Positions 49,440-62,558 are shown, numbered from the stretch's first letter. The stretch: DNA of 64,000 bases from Eucommia ulmoides (GCA_016647705.1 CM028336.1:15861380-15925379); one strand, 5' to 3'. Program-made: numbers and translations. The notes: generated from the sequence alone by a model not told the origin.

Positions 49440-51984
49440 TGTTGGTGTAAGACCCGATTTTGAAAGCACATAATTTAATTGCATTTTAGAACATTTAGAA
49501 CATGCTTTAGTCTAGTATATTTTAAATTCACCTTAAAATTTTAGGAAATATGTAGTATTTAATTTTTTTTTAAATTTTAGGGGTCATTTGTTATTTTACA
49601 ATGTTAAGTTCTATCTTTTGAATCTAAATGGTATTTTAGAGATTCTTGTAATGTAAAATGTCAAAATATCCCTTGGTGGTTTAAGACTTCACGTGGACAA
49701 ATCTTTAAAAAAAATGAGGGAGGGGTACCAATTGCAATTTCAAATGTGAATTTTAACTTTAGGGCTTGAATGATATTTTAGAGAGAAAATGGGGAAGTTC
49801 ATGTAATTATTCCATAATTGGGGAACAAGTGTCGTAAGGCTCAAAACAAAAATGTGGGTGTGAGTTATTAAAGCAATAAGGAAAAAAATATAATAAATAA
49901 TAATTAACAAATAAATAAACTTGAGTGGATATTGTGTCTTTTCCATATAAAAAACTAAATATATATATATATATATATATATAGTGAAGGATTGAGGGAT
50001 TCGGTGGAGCTTGTGGTAGTGTAAATTAGGTTATTGTCACCTAATATTTATATATATTAAAACAAAGTTAGTGGGATGTGTTGGACAACACATCCCTAAA
50101 TTAGGTAGGGATTTTGGTTGTCATCTATATATCCATATATATTAAAATATATATATATATATATTAAAAAACAAAAATCTCACTATATGTATAGGTAATT
50201 AGGTATGTTTTCTTCCTCATTTGCACCCTCCTTTCTCCGGTTCCTTCATCAATTCCACCTCCTTTGGTAAGTTTTCATATCTCTCATCTATGCATATGTT
50301 TGTGTGTAAGTATATATAAGTGTATTTATATGTGTAGCATGTGTGTGTACACATATATGTATATTTAGTTAGAATTAAATATATTTCATGTTTAAATTAA
50401 TATATAGGTGTATAAAATTTCAACGAAAAATTAACCAAATGATGGCAAAAATTATTTTGGAAGCTAATTATTAACAATTTTACTGGTATTAATTTTGTAA
50501 TTTATTTATAAGTTAAACTATCAATAGATGTTTTTACAAAACAAAAACTTGCTAATTAAACTTAAATTAAATTACTGAATTATGGATATTTTATGTAGGA
50601 AGTTAATTAGCAAGTGAATATAATTTTAATTATTATTAGTGTTAAATTATAGTTAATAGATTATATTTGATATTTTTAGAATTATCATGTTGTAAGAATT
50701 TAATGAGTTTAATTTTTATGTTAAAAATTACTAAAAATTATGGGGTTGAATTTCTATTTTATAATTAAATAACTTAGTGAATTTGATAGTTAATTTAAGT
50801 TGATTTATAATCATAAATGAAGAAAATATTTTTAAGTTCTTATTAAAAGTTAATTTGAAAAGGTTATGTTGAATTTTATGATTTATATAAATTAGAAAAA
50901 AAATAAAAATAAATAAATAAATAATTATTTCGAATTAGAAAATAATTCATTCATTTAGTTGGCATGTATTTCATGCATCTCAATTCATATCTAAATAAAT
51001 TCTTAATTTAGATGATCTCGTTGTTAGGTTTTCAGGCGACGCCGACTATGACAGTGTTTCTATGGTATTGTGAAAATGAACATAGTATTGAGGTGAGTGT
51101 ACTGTCTTCTAGGTAAATTACCAAATTATATTTTTGTACTAAATTGTGAAAATAAAAGATTTATTTAAAATGGACTGTTTTATAACGTTTAAATGGATCA
51201 AGTAAAAAGTTGATTGTGGAAAGTGGTTTTTACTATTATCCGACTATGCCATAGTCTGGTCCCGACATGGTGGCATGTCCTACGGGATATTGTTGGTCCT
51301 AACAAGAGGGCATGTCTTATAGGACGTTGTGTTGTGACCTGACAGAAGGGTATGTCCTACAAGTGGTTGATATATATTCTTCTTGTTGTTGTTGTTGACG
51401 ATAATGATTATCATCTGATATGGCGGTTTATACCACTTGTTAGCTCCTACCATTGGAGATATTAAATGGCCCTAACACTGATGACAACCTTAGATTGCAC
51501 AGATGTACAGATTATGGTACCGTTACAACTCTCGATCATGCGGTGAAACGATCATAAGGTTAGTAGGGAAATATATATTTATGGTATTTTATTATATAAA
51601 AGTGATATGATTGGTTGAATTATACTCAGCTCTATATTTTGATGATATCTGTGGATTTAATATTGCTCAATATGTTTTTATTCTGTTTGAAAAATATCAT
51701 TGTGGTTGTATTATGTTTTGGAAAATGAATTTTGATAAGAATGCTTGATCCATAAATTATTTTTATATTATGAAGATAGTACACCGATAAAATATTTGGT
51801 CTTAGATACTCCACTGAAGGACGGGTCCACTACTGGCACTAGATAGAGTTAGAAGACTGTGTGGTTTTTGTTATAGTTGTTGGTAATGAAGGTTTCAGAC
51901 TTTTGTGACTTTCGTTATGGAATGGTTATATATGTATAATCACTGTATTTTGAGTTGGTAAACATTTAAAAAAAAATCAAGTGT

Positions 51985-52017
<33 letters not shown>

Positions 52018-52456
52018 TGTCCAAGTTACGTTGTTATTGTTGATTTATCTTTAGAAGAAACCTAGTGGCGGTTCTGAGAAATCGGATTGTTACATTTGGA
52101 TTATGGAGTGGCTTGGGTAGAGCATCCACATGGGCCCCAACTTTCATGGATAGTCACCATAGGAATGGGTGCACCTTTTGGTCTCAAAGATCACATATAT
52201 TCAGTAGATACACATTGAAATAACATACCATTTGGGATTTTCTCTATGAATAGGTATTGATATCTTTAAAATTTTTAATCCCATCAGATTACAGAAAATT
52301 TGAGTGGCCTTAGTTAATAAGTATGTGAATATTATTGAAAAATAATCTATTAGTATTTTTCTTGCCAACGAGAGAAAAAACGAATAACGGGTTGTAGACG
52401 AGTCTTATGAATTCAAAAGATATGCTTTCGTTTTAATATTTTCGCATTAGTTGACA
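49440..52456 (+). repeat. 5' LTR of copia B, split by a solo LTR
   Basis: Only TGTTGG (49440-49445) stands left of the insertion. The remaining 357 bp (52100-52456) align with 60975-61330, for example CCACATGGGCCCCAA and ATCCCATCAGATTA. Confidence 0.9.
49446..52094 (+). mobile_element. 2.65 kb solo LTR inserted in copia B 5' LTR
   Basis: It runs from TGTAAGACCCGATTTTGAAA to GAGAAATCGGATTGTTACA. The flanks are GTTGG (49441-49445) and TTTGG (52095-52099), and the 3' LTR of copia B preserves the uninterrupted site TGTTGGATTATGG. The ends resemble gypsy-type LTRs (TGTAA...GTTACA) and the 36800-38144 family, but the body differs. It includes TA-rich runs (49959-49982 and 51989-52001). Confidence 0.88.
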
Positions 52457-52470
52457 TTGGTATCAGATCC
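52457..52470 (+). other. primer-binding site of copia B
   Basis: TTGGTATCAGATCC directly after the 5' LTR is complementary to the 3' end of plant initiator-Met tRNA, with one or two changes from TGGTATCAGAGC. Confidence 0.8.
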
Positions 52471-52741
52471 ATATAGACTCGTTTTGCTAAATAATGTTGT
52501 TATAATTCATGAATAGTAGTTTTTCGTGAAAGAAAATTGTTTCTTCATTCATGCCTGAAAATAGTTTTTCGGAAAATTTTAATATTTTCAAAATTCTTTT
52601 ATATAGAAATATTATTCATTTCATTACGAGTCCAACGATATAAACTTCATAAAATTTGAACTCTTGGTTGCTTTATCCGATTTTTTTAAAGATTAGAAAT
52701 GTAGAGAATTTCGTGCAATGTTCATCGCCAACTTACTGGTT

Positions 52742-52797
52742 CTGGCTATGTGAAGACGACGATGCAAAACTGGCTATGTGAAGACGACGATGCAAAA
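52742..52797. repeat. perfect 28 bp tandem duplication
   Basis: CTGGCTATGTGAAGACGACG plus eight more bases occurs twice in a row without mismatch (52742-52769 and 52770-52797), in the untranslated leader of copia B. Confidence 0.9.
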
Positions 52798-53407
52798 CGA
52801 CAATATTTCGTTTATTGTATGAAATGGAATGAGTTCTTATAATTTATAAACACATTTATAATTGAACGTTGCACTGGTTTGGTGGTAGCTCCTGTAACCA
52901 TTGGACCCGATTAGTGGTACATTGTTGTTATATTTTATTTTTATTTTTTTAAAGTAATAAAAAGACTTCAATGTATAGGGCCTTAAAGAGAATTGAGCCC
53001 AGGACGTTCGGTTATGGAGCAACACCTAGGAACCACCACGACACTAGAACGTTACTCTCATAATGTCGCACTGTTTATTTATATGTTTTTATTATAGTGG
53101 GTTAATTACACGCTTACTTATATGCCGTGTCATGAATTTTACCAATTTAATTTTATTTAATTATGAACATGAATTATATGCAAAATTTTCATATTATTTA
53201 ATTTAGTAATACATATCATATTCATTTAGAAAAGTATGGAATTAAAGTTGTGGGTAATAATAAGTTGAGATATATTTTTCTCATTTTTGTGCATAATGTA
53301 TCTAAAACATAATAGTTAGATCTATAAATACAAGACATGATTATGAGGGTAACAAAATTTTCGATCTTGTACTGTAGCGCTATATGTTATTTTTTTAGGT
53401 TTGATTA

Positions 53408-54415
53408 TTGTGGCGAAATAACTATGTTGCTATAATTCTACTGTGCATAAAATGCAGTGAAATGACTTTAACGAATATAGTGGCGGACCTTACTAAAGTT
53501 GAGATATTAGATGTGGATAACTACGATTTTTGGCATCGTAAGATCCAATATCTACTAAATGGGCGAGAGGTCTTTGAAATACTGACACATAGCATGGAAT
53601 TACCTCTTGAAGGTAATTTTGCCTAAGACCGGCGTGAGATGGAAACCTATCGAAATTGGGCCAAGAAAGATCATAGTGCAAGATTCACTATGTTATGCTA
53701 TATACACGATGATCTGATTGGTAATCGTGAAGGTTATACCACTACACTAGAGATGTGAATTTTCTCATCGAGCCTCTAGGTATTTTTATCTCCTCCTTGG
53801 CCCAATGGCACTTGGGCCTGGTTTTCCTTAGTAACGGTTACATTTTGCACAATACTCAATTCCTTGAAGTTGGTATTTGCCAATACATCAACAACTAGGT
53901 TGCAAGCCTTGATGTTTAAATTTGAAACTTATAAGATGTCTCCCAAAATAAAGATGGTTGTGCATTTTCAAAAAATGTCAACTATGATACGCGACCTAAA
54001 GGCAATTGGTAACAATTTATCTGATGAGCAACAGGTCCTTATTATGCTTCGTTCTTTGCCTGATTCTTGGGAGCAAATGAAGTTCACATTGACGCACAAT
54101 GAAATTATCAAAACTTTTAACCAATTACAGCGTTATTTAGAATTGGAGGTAGAGAGGTTTGAGGCACAAGGCAATACATCTATGTTTATCCCTAAATCTA
54201 GTCATCGCCAGACATTTGGGTTCAAGCAAAAGTGGCAGGACAAAGCACGACAAATAGGAATAAGATGATCTGTTTATAAAAAGAAAAAGGGCCGAAATAC
54301 CAAAAAGGCAAGCGTCGAGGAAAGAATAATAAGTCTAAACTGAAGTGTTACAACTGTGATAAACTTGGTCAGTTTGCTTGTGATTGCACTGAGCCGAAGA
54401 AGATACAAACCAACT
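53408..54415 (+). pseudogene. copia B gag remnant
   Basis: I read DVDNYDFWHRKIQYLLNG (about 53512-53565), RSLPDSWEQMKFTLTHNEI (about 54051-54106) and the zinc knuckle CYNCDKLGQFACDC (about 54351-54391; canonical CX2CX4HX4C with its His replaced). A stop after NFA near 53626 and frame changes break it. Confidence 0.85.
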
Positions 54416-54469
54416 TTATCTTTCAAAATGATGCCTATGTGTGCAGTTATGTCTTGGTTGCTTATTCGT

Positions 54470-57400
54470 TTTCTAGTTGGATTGTAGATACTGGAGCAAC
54501 AAGGCACGTCGCCAAAGATCGGGTAGGGTTCATTGAATATCGCGGAATTACAATTGGGAGTCAAAGTATTTACATGAGAAATAACACTAGCGAAGATGTT
54601 ATAGGAATTGGAACCTATCAATTAAATTTGCGTTCTGGATGCACCATGCATTTCTATGATGTTCTCTATACTCTTGAAACTCGACGAAACTTGATATTTG
54701 TTGCAGCCATGGTCGGACTAGGTTTTTCTTTCAGTTTCGATATAAACTCTAATCAATTTTATTTAGACTATATGTTTTATGGTAGTGGACACATCATAAA
54801 AGGATTAATATACTAGATGTTGACAATTTTTTATATTTTTATACATATTTAACTTCTAATAATAATAATTCTATCATATCTACATCTATTACATGGCATG
54901 CAAGATTTGGTCATATTGGACAAGAAAGAATGACAAGGTTAGCTCGAGAAGAACTTTTAGGACCACTTTGTAGAGTTAATTCATCTGTTTGTGAATCTTG
55001 ATTAGCTGGAAAGGCTAGAAGAAAGCCTTTTGGCAAGGCTAAAAGGGTAACATCTCCCTTAGAGTTAGTCCATTCTGATATTTGCGAACCTGTAAATGTT
55101 AGAGCACGATATGGTACTAATTATTTTATCACAATCATTGATGATTACTAACGTTTTAGTTATGTTTATGTTATTTCTCACAAATCAAAGGTATTGGATT
55201 GCTTCCAAAGATTTGTTCAATTGATTGAGAATCAAAGAGGTAAAAATCTCAAGATTTTACATACTGACCGAGGATATGAGTATTTGTCTGAACAATTTAA
55301 GGACTTATGTGATAATAGAGGTGTTATTAGACAATTGACAATTCTCGATACTCCACAACAAAATGGAGTAGCTGAGCATAGGATTCGAGTTTTATTGGAT
55401 ATGGTTAGGTCGATGGTAGTACATGCTAATCTACAAATCAATTTCTAGGGAGATGTTTTATTGACAACAACCTATATCTTTAATAAAGTACCCTCAAAGT
55501 CAGTACCGTCTACACCATATGAGTTATGGACTGGTTTAAACCATAATTAGAACACTTGTGACTATGAGAATCTGCAGGTTATGTTCATGTCATATCATAT
55601 GCACATGAAAAATTGTGCCCTAAAGCTCAAAAGTTCATATTAATTGGATATCCAAATCACTCCAAATGATGTGATATTACATGAACGTTCTGATAGCATA
55701 CTGATTGAGATTGAGTCACGTGATATCGAATTCATGGAAAATAAGTTTCCAAGCATAGGTGAACTAAGAGGTAATAAAGAACTTTATGAGCTGAACGAGT
55801 CAAATGAAAACTCTACACCATCACTCAGTAAAGGTAGGGAAATTAATCTTCATCCTTTTACAAATACGCCAATGATCGCTGAGGATAGTAGGAGAGATTT
55901 AGATAATAGTGGGAGTGTATCACAAAATAATTCTCAAACTCTTTAGGTGCATAAAAGTCAACATGAAAATATTTATCGATGTCTATTTGGGATTGATGAG
56001 TAATTTTTACAAGTGTTCTTCACTAGAAGAAGATGAGCCTTCTTCTTATTAAGAGGCTTTATCGTTGCCTGATACTAAAGAATGGATAACTGCAATGGAA
56101 GATGAGATTAGTTTTAATCAAAAGAACTAAGTATGAGACTAGTTGATCTTCAACCTGGAAGAAAAACTATGGGAAACAAATGGATTTTAAAGATTAAATG
56201 TCAGAAAAATGGATCTATTGATAGGTACAAAGCTCATCTTGTGACGAAAGGTTACACTAAAAAAAAGGGTATAGATTATGAGGAAACTTTTTCACTTGTT
56301 GTTAGATTTGCCTCTATTCGCTTGATCTAACCCATTGTTGCCCATTTGGATTTAGAATTTTTTCAAATAGATGTTAAAACTGCTTTTCTCAATGGAGAAT
56401 TAGATGAAGAGATCTACATGGATCAACCTATTGGTTTTGTGGCCAAGGGACGAGAGCGCAAAGTGTGTAAGTTAAAACGTTCTATTTATGGCCCTAAAAC
56501 AATCATCTAGACAATGGTACCTAAAATTTCATACCATAATGACTTTTCGTTTTATCATGATTGAGAAAGATAATTGTGCTTATATAAAGCTATCAGAGAA
56601 GGTTTTTATTATCCTTACTCTATATGTAGACAACATTTTATTGACCGTAAATGACATAAGAATGATTGCCTCCACTAAAGAATGGTTGTCCTTTACTTTT
56701 GATATGAAAGACATGGACGATGCAAATTATGAATTTGGTGTTAAAATTATTAAAGATCGTTCTAAGAAACTTCTTACTTTGTCTTAAGAGACTTATATCA
56801 GGAAAGTATTTGAATGATTTTGGATGCATAATGTTAAGCCCATAGACACTTCTATTGAGAAGGGTAGTACCTTGAATTTTTATCTTTATCCTAGAACTAA
56901 TGTTGAAAAATAAGAGATATCCCGTATACCATATGCAAGTGCAATTGGAAGCTTAATGTATGCTATGATGTGTATGTCATGATATGTACACAACCATAAA
57001 TGTTTTATGTCGTGGGATTGGTTAGTCGTTTCCAGAGCAATTCGAGAATTGTTCATTAGTGAACAGTTAAAAGGATCCCATGGTATATTCATGGAACCGT
57101 AGACTATATGCTCTACTATTGTGGTGGAAATATACATTTGTAAGACTATAATAATACAAAATAGAATGGTGACTTGGACGAATGTAAGTCAACATCAGGA
57201 TATACTTTCATATAATAATACAGATTAGAATAGTGACTTGGACGAATGTAAGTCGACATCAAGATATGTTTTCATACTCAGCAATTGTGCTATTTCGTGG
57301 TCAAGTAAAGAGCAATCATGCATAGAACTATCCAGTATGAAATCAAAATATGCTGCTTGTGCTTCAACTATTCAGAGGTTGTTTCGTTAAAAACATCTTT

Positions 57401-57520
57401 AGAAAGTCTTTAAATAGTACCACATTCTGCAGATCATGTATCCAAACATTGTGATAGTATAGATGCCATAGCATATGTCAAGGATCCTAAGTATCACAAT
57501 GCACATTTATAATTTCATAC
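54470..57520 (+). pseudogene. copia B pol remnant
   Basis: The protease has WIVDTGATRHVA (about 54479-54514). Integrase has HARFGHIGQERM, LKILHTDRGYEYL and PQQNGVAEH. RT has [20 protein letters not shown] (about 56357-56415) and LYVDNILL (about 56620-56643). The RNase H trace is WSSKEQSCIELSSM (about 57298-57340). The catalytic YVDD is YVDN here. Many stops lie between blocks. Confidence 0.88.
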
Positions 57521-57705
57521 TTTATTTGTATTTATTAGAAGTATGATGAATAATTTGGGATATTTGTTATAACACACATTATTACCATGATGACAGATGT
57601 CACTTGACTAAATAGTTGGCTACTCACACAGCAACTAGCCTCGACGTTGAGATAGCGTGAGAGAAGAGACTCTAGAATTCTGAAGATTTAATTAGAGAAT
57701 TCTTT

Positions 57706-58405
57706 ACAATATCACCTTTTATGAGACAAGATGGGGTTTATGAAAAACTGAATATGAAAGTTTTCCCACACTTCATGTAGCCTTGAGAATAGCCGAATGT
57801 GATATTTCAAGTGGACAATTGAGGATATACCAACTTGAAGTTCTCAAATCAATCATTTATGTAGCCCTGAGAATAACTGAATGTGATCTTTCAAGTGGAC
57901 ACTCGAAGAGATATCAACTTGAAGTTCTCAAGTCAATTACTTATGTAGTGATTGAACCTAGATTCGTACGGTAATTTAGAAAGACATCCTCATTTGTTTT
58001 ACAATATCGTCTCTTTTATGAGACAAGATAGGGTTTATGAAAAATCGAATATCAACGTTTTCCCACACTTCATGTAGCCCTGAGAATAGTCGAATGTGAT
58101 ATTTCAAGTAGACCCTCGAGGAGATACCAACTTGAAGTTCCCAAGTCAATCACTTATGTAGTGATTGAACCTAGAGTTGTACGGTAATTTAGAAAGACAT
58201 CATCATTTGTACAATATCGCCTCTTTTATGAGACAAGATAGGGTTTATGAAAAATCGAATATCAAAGTTTTCCCACACTTCATGTAGCCCTGAAAATAGT
58301 CGAATGTGATATTTCAAGTGGACCCTCAAGGAGATACCAACTTGAAGTTCTCAAGTCAATCACTTATGTAGTGATTAGACCATGGTAATTTAGAAAAACA
58401 TCCTC
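57706..58405. repeat. three-copy tandem repeat (about 210 bp unit) after copia B RNase H
   Basis: Units start at ACAATATC 57706, 58001 and 58211. Each has TTTTATGAGACAAGAT, CCCACACTTCATGTAG and ATACCAACTTGAAGTTC. The first unit is longer because an 84 bp part is itself duplicated (about 57778-57861 and 57862-57945). Confidence 0.85.
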
Positions 58406-58518
58406 ATTTTTTTTACGAGTATAACACCGTAGTATGTAAATTATACTACATGTGCTCTAAGACGACCAAATAGGGAGTGAGAAATGAATCCCCACTTTCT
58501 TACTATGTTAGCCTTATA

Positions 58519-60371
58519 TGTTGAATCCAATGTTTTGATGGACAATTAAATGTTGATATTTTATGGGACTAATATTTTTACGGAGTAATTTCAGAGTCAA
58601 AGTTCCATGTAATTTGATTAATAAGATAATCATTGAAGAATATATAGCGGGTGCAAAATAGAAATGGTGAAGACTTGAAGAGTATTGAAGACAAATAGGT
58701 GAAAACAACTCTTTATTTATGTATACTTAATACAACCCGAATCAGGATCACACAGAAAACTTTAAAATAAATTAATCTTATATGTATTGTGATAATTTTA
58801 GGGGTTCAAAGTGTGTTTTATAATGAGCTAAATATTTTAAATAATTTTGGTTAAGGACCTAATTGAAAAAATGATTTTAATGCTTAAAATGGTGGGGTTT
58901 TGGGTCAATTCGGTTAATTGGCAAAAGGGGTCAATTGACTAACCAAAATAGTATGTTTAAGAAGTAGAATAGGTGACATACTGGTTAATTCGGTCAACCG
59001 ACAAGTTGGGTTAGTTAACTGATCCGTTTGTTGGTCAAATTAATTAGGTTCTGATGATTCTAAGGGAGGTTTTTAAGGGAATTCAAAGTATTTTTGAAAT
59101 ATATCATGATATATAAGAATCCTATTTAATTGGTTCGTTTATTTAATTATTCTTTTGATTAAAATGATTAAATGTTTCCTATTTCTATGGATTTTGATTT
59201 GAAAAAGTTTTAAGGATCAAAATGAGTTTTTCCAAGAGTATTATGATATATGATGGGGGTTTTGGGGTGTCATTTTTAGTCATGACATTTGAAAATTAGT
59301 CGTTAGAGGTCTAGTTCTAAGTCTATTAATAGAGACCTGCAGAATTGAGTTTGATGATTCAAGAACATCAGCCTTCTATCATTCTAAGAGAGATTTTATT
59401 GATGAGATTTATAAGTGTGATTATACTTGAAGTTATTGATCTAAGGCGCTCATTAGTTGTGTCACCGATTTGTGTCTCTATTGCGAAATCATTATCATTT
59501 TCGACGAATCCCGGTGAGATTCTTCCAAACTATTGTTATTGTTTTCTTAGATAATTATTAATTAATTACTTGGATAGAGTATTTTAGAAAAATCGTTTTT
59601 GAACTTAATTATGTGAAAATCTTTTAAAGGATTTTTATTTGAGAAATCTGATTATGTGTTATTTGTGTGTTAATTGTTTTAAATCAGATTTGTTTGTCTT
59701 ATATTGAATTTATCATATAATTATATTCAAGACATTAATTGAGTATATTTGTATTGAGATGTTAGAAGTTCCTTGTGGGAAGAAACTTGCTAGTTTTTTG
59801 TATTTACGAGTTTGAGCGGATTAGACATATTTGGGTCGGTGTATAATCAGGGTAGCCAGATTTTGATCTTTAGCCTAAAAAAATATTAGAGTTTGATCTT
59901 TGGCCTGCAAAAAGATTAGGTTAGTATTTTCCCTTGAAAATATTAGGTTTTAATTCTTCTTGTAATTGAATATGCGAAAATGATCAGTGTAATAGTGGTA
60001 GGTTGATTATTTGTCTATAAAAGAATCATGATTGTAAAGGTTGATTCTGAGTGCGTGAAAAGAATTGAGATTGTAAGGGTTGAGTATTTACTTGGGAAAG
60101 AAATTAGGGGTTTAGTGGATTATGAATTTCCTTGAAGCTCGAGGGGACTGGACGTAGGTAAGACTAGTTTACCGAACTAGCATAAATTCTTGTGTGCTGC
60201 ATTGTCTATTTTTCTGATTGTTTGAGTGTGTATCGAGATAAATACATTTTCGCTTATAACCAAGATAATAATCAATTTAGGAAAATTGAGATTGTGTGTT
60301 TAAATTTAATTGTTTAAATTTTTTGTAATTACCCAATTCACTTCCCTCCTGGGTAGATCTTTGGGCAAACA
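58519..60371 (+). mobile_element. solo LTR, W-box-rich family, copy 3
   Basis: The 1853 bp sequence runs from TGTTGAATCCAATGTTTTGA to AGATCTTTGGGCAAACA, flanked by perfect TTATA (58514-58518 and 60372-60376). It matches the reverse of 41893-44398 at both ends. It carries a shorter, decayed field of GGTCAACCGAC-like words (58910-59030). Confidence 0.9.
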
Positions 60372-60968
60372 TTATATATATGTAGCTCATTAATAATGAT
60401 GTAATTGTGCCCTTACAACTTTGAACTATGTTATGATTAAGAAATTTGATGTTGCTGCTTTAACTTGTTATCCTATGACCATGAGTGATGTTATCTAAAG
60501 GGACATATCTAGGAAAGTAGTCAAATAAAAATTGAGTAACATGAGGATCAAATGAAGACAATATAGTAACACTTCTTGTTAAAATTGCAGTGTAGGGCGC
60601 TTAATGGTGGCCACTACATATAAAGCTATTTTTTAAAATTATATTATAATATATATATCATATATCATATATATTTTTTTTAAATAAGCACACTACTGCA
60701 AAGGAGATGAAACATGTTCTGAGTTTTAAACTCCAGAGAGGTTAGAAATGCTTAATTTAATGTAACTAAATTGGTCTGGGGCATACGCGAGTATTTAATT
60801 TTGTAGTGGAATGTTGTCATGTTAGTTAGATAGAAATTTAATATGGTGCTCCCACATTGCTTGAAGACACTCGTCGATCACACATACCACTAACTTGTAT
60901 GAAGAGAGTATAATGTATGAGTTTAAAGAGATAAGCATAATTGGAGCCCATTGTATCCGAGTGGAAGA

Positions 60969-61330
60969 TGTTGGATTATGGAGCGAGTCGGTTCAACCTG
61001 TGAAGCGTGTCCACATGGGCCCCAAGTTCTATGAATAGTCACCATGTGAATGAGTGCACCTCTTGGTCTCAACGATTTCGTCTATTCGGTAAACACCCAT
61101 TGAAAATGACACAACTTTTGAGATTTTATCTATAAATATGCATTGATATCTTTAAGGTTTCTAATCCCATCAGATTATAAATTTTTTGAGTGACAGTTTG
61201 TGGATATTAACGAAAAATACTCTAATAGTATTTTTCTTATTGACGAGAGAAGAAACGAAGAATGAGTTGTAAACGAGTTCCGAATCCAAAAGGTACGCTT
61301 TCCGTTTTAATGTTTCCATATTAGTTTACA
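60969..61330 (+). repeat. 3' LTR of copia B
   Basis: The 362 bp sequence runs from TGTTGGATTATGGAGCGA to TATTAGTTTACA. A TATAAATA at 61131-61138 is the candidate LTR promoter box. Confidence 0.92.
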
Positions 61331-61335
61331 TGATA

Positions 61336-62300
61336 TAAAAAAAAAAAGTTACCACTATTTTAAAAATATAAATGTGGTTAAATTTTAATTTGGTAATTGT
61401 TCCTAATCCTATAAAGACGTTTCATTAATATAGGTCAATGATTGAATTACAGAAGGGTAATACATATTTTTTTTTTCCGGATTTGAATTTGGGATTAACT
61501 GGTAATATAATTTCGAAATTGAAGTTTAATTGGTTCAATTGAAAAATTATAGAATAATTTAGTAGAATTGTACTCCCAATGAGACTATTCAATGATTATA
61601 AATTATTAGTTTAGACTTGCGCATTGCGCAAGTTTAGAAAAAAATTATAACAAATTCTTAGTATTGAAACATAAAATACATACATATTATTAGTTTCTTT
61701 GATAGTAGTATCAGGAGCGAATGCATAAATTTTATTGAGTGATAACGTTTTATAAATATTTAAAGATAAATATACTATTAAAAATTATATAAATAATCAT
61801 AAAAGTGAAATACTATTTCGACAAATTAATTTTTACTAATATACTATAAAATACCAAACAAATAAATATATATTTAAAATAAATTAATTTTTACAAGTTT
61901 AATCAATTCTAATTTAATTAATTTATAACGTATCTAATTTTTTTTGGGTGAAAATATTTTTTCAGTCATATTTATTTTTTAATAATTTAAAATATGGGTC
62001 ATGAAAGTTAATTATATATTTATGTATTAATTAAAAATAAATAAATGAACTAAAACAAAAAAGAGAAAGAAAGTATAATTTTTTTTTTTTCAACCTCGTT
62101 AAAATCTTCTTTAATCTAGATCTAAGTATAAAATTAGATGTTTAAATAATTATTCATGTTGTTGATGATGCAATTATGACGTGACACAATGTTGAACCGA
62201 TGACTACATTTTTTGGGTTCCATCAACAGTTCACTTTCAAAAAAATTGCACTTCAGTCGACCTTGAAGGGATCTCTCGAAGCTTGGAGCCAGTCCTCCAG
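61336..62300. other. upstream flank of the SWC2-like gene
   Basis: AT-rich DNA with long T runs and no recognisable gene. A perfect MITE or LTR end was not found. Confidence 0.5.
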
Positions 62301-62307
62301 TCTCTCT

Positions 62308-62314
62308 TATATAT
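62308..62314 (+). promoter_or_regulatory. TATA box candidate of the SWC2-like gene
   Basis: TATATAT follows a CTCTCTT pyrimidine patch about 250 bp upstream of the ATG. A start site some 30 bp downstream would leave a short first exon and the 5' UTR intron below. Confidence 0.5.
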
Positions 62315-62358
62315 CGAATTTGGCCATTTTCTGCGTTTTAGGCGTCAAAATACGCGAG

Positions 62359-62556
62359 GTTTGATGCTTCTTTTTCTTCAACACATGATTCTTTGCTCTT
62401 AAAGATGTTGAATTAAGCATCAATTTGCTATTCTGCTGGTTGAAGTTTAAACATTGCCGATTAGTATGTAAAGTTGTTTTCCAGTTGAACGATTTATTAG
62501 GGATCTGAGCTTTTGTGTTATCCAATTTCTGAACTGATATTTTCTTTATTATGCAG
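62359..62556 (+). other. possible 5' UTR intron of the SWC2-like gene
   Basis: The donor GCGAG|GTTTGATG and acceptor TTATTATGCAG bracket about 200 bp of T-rich DNA. The acceptor lies two bases before the ATG. The donor choice is uncertain. Confidence 0.4.
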
Positions 62557-62558
62557 AA

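Larger units (their letters stand above)
49440..61330 (+). mobile_element. Ty1/copia element with both LTRs and TGATA duplication (copia B)
   Basis: The LTRs are 49440-49445 plus 52100-52456, and 60969-61330 (about 363 and 362 bp), both TGTTGGATTATGGAG to TT(G/T)ACA. The element is flanked by perfect TGATA (49435-49439 and 61331-61335). The primer site TTGGTATCAGATCC follows the 5' LTR, and a purine run GAGTGGAAGA precedes the 3' LTR. gag-pol is on the plus strand with many stops. Two solo LTRs and a tandem repeat field inflate it to 11.9 kb. The two LTRs differ at many sites, so the insertion is old. Confidence 0.92.

Noticed and set aside
52457..52470. tRNA gene or fragment
   Set aside because: The tRNA complementarity is a retrotransposon primer site directly after an LTR; no cloverleaf is present.
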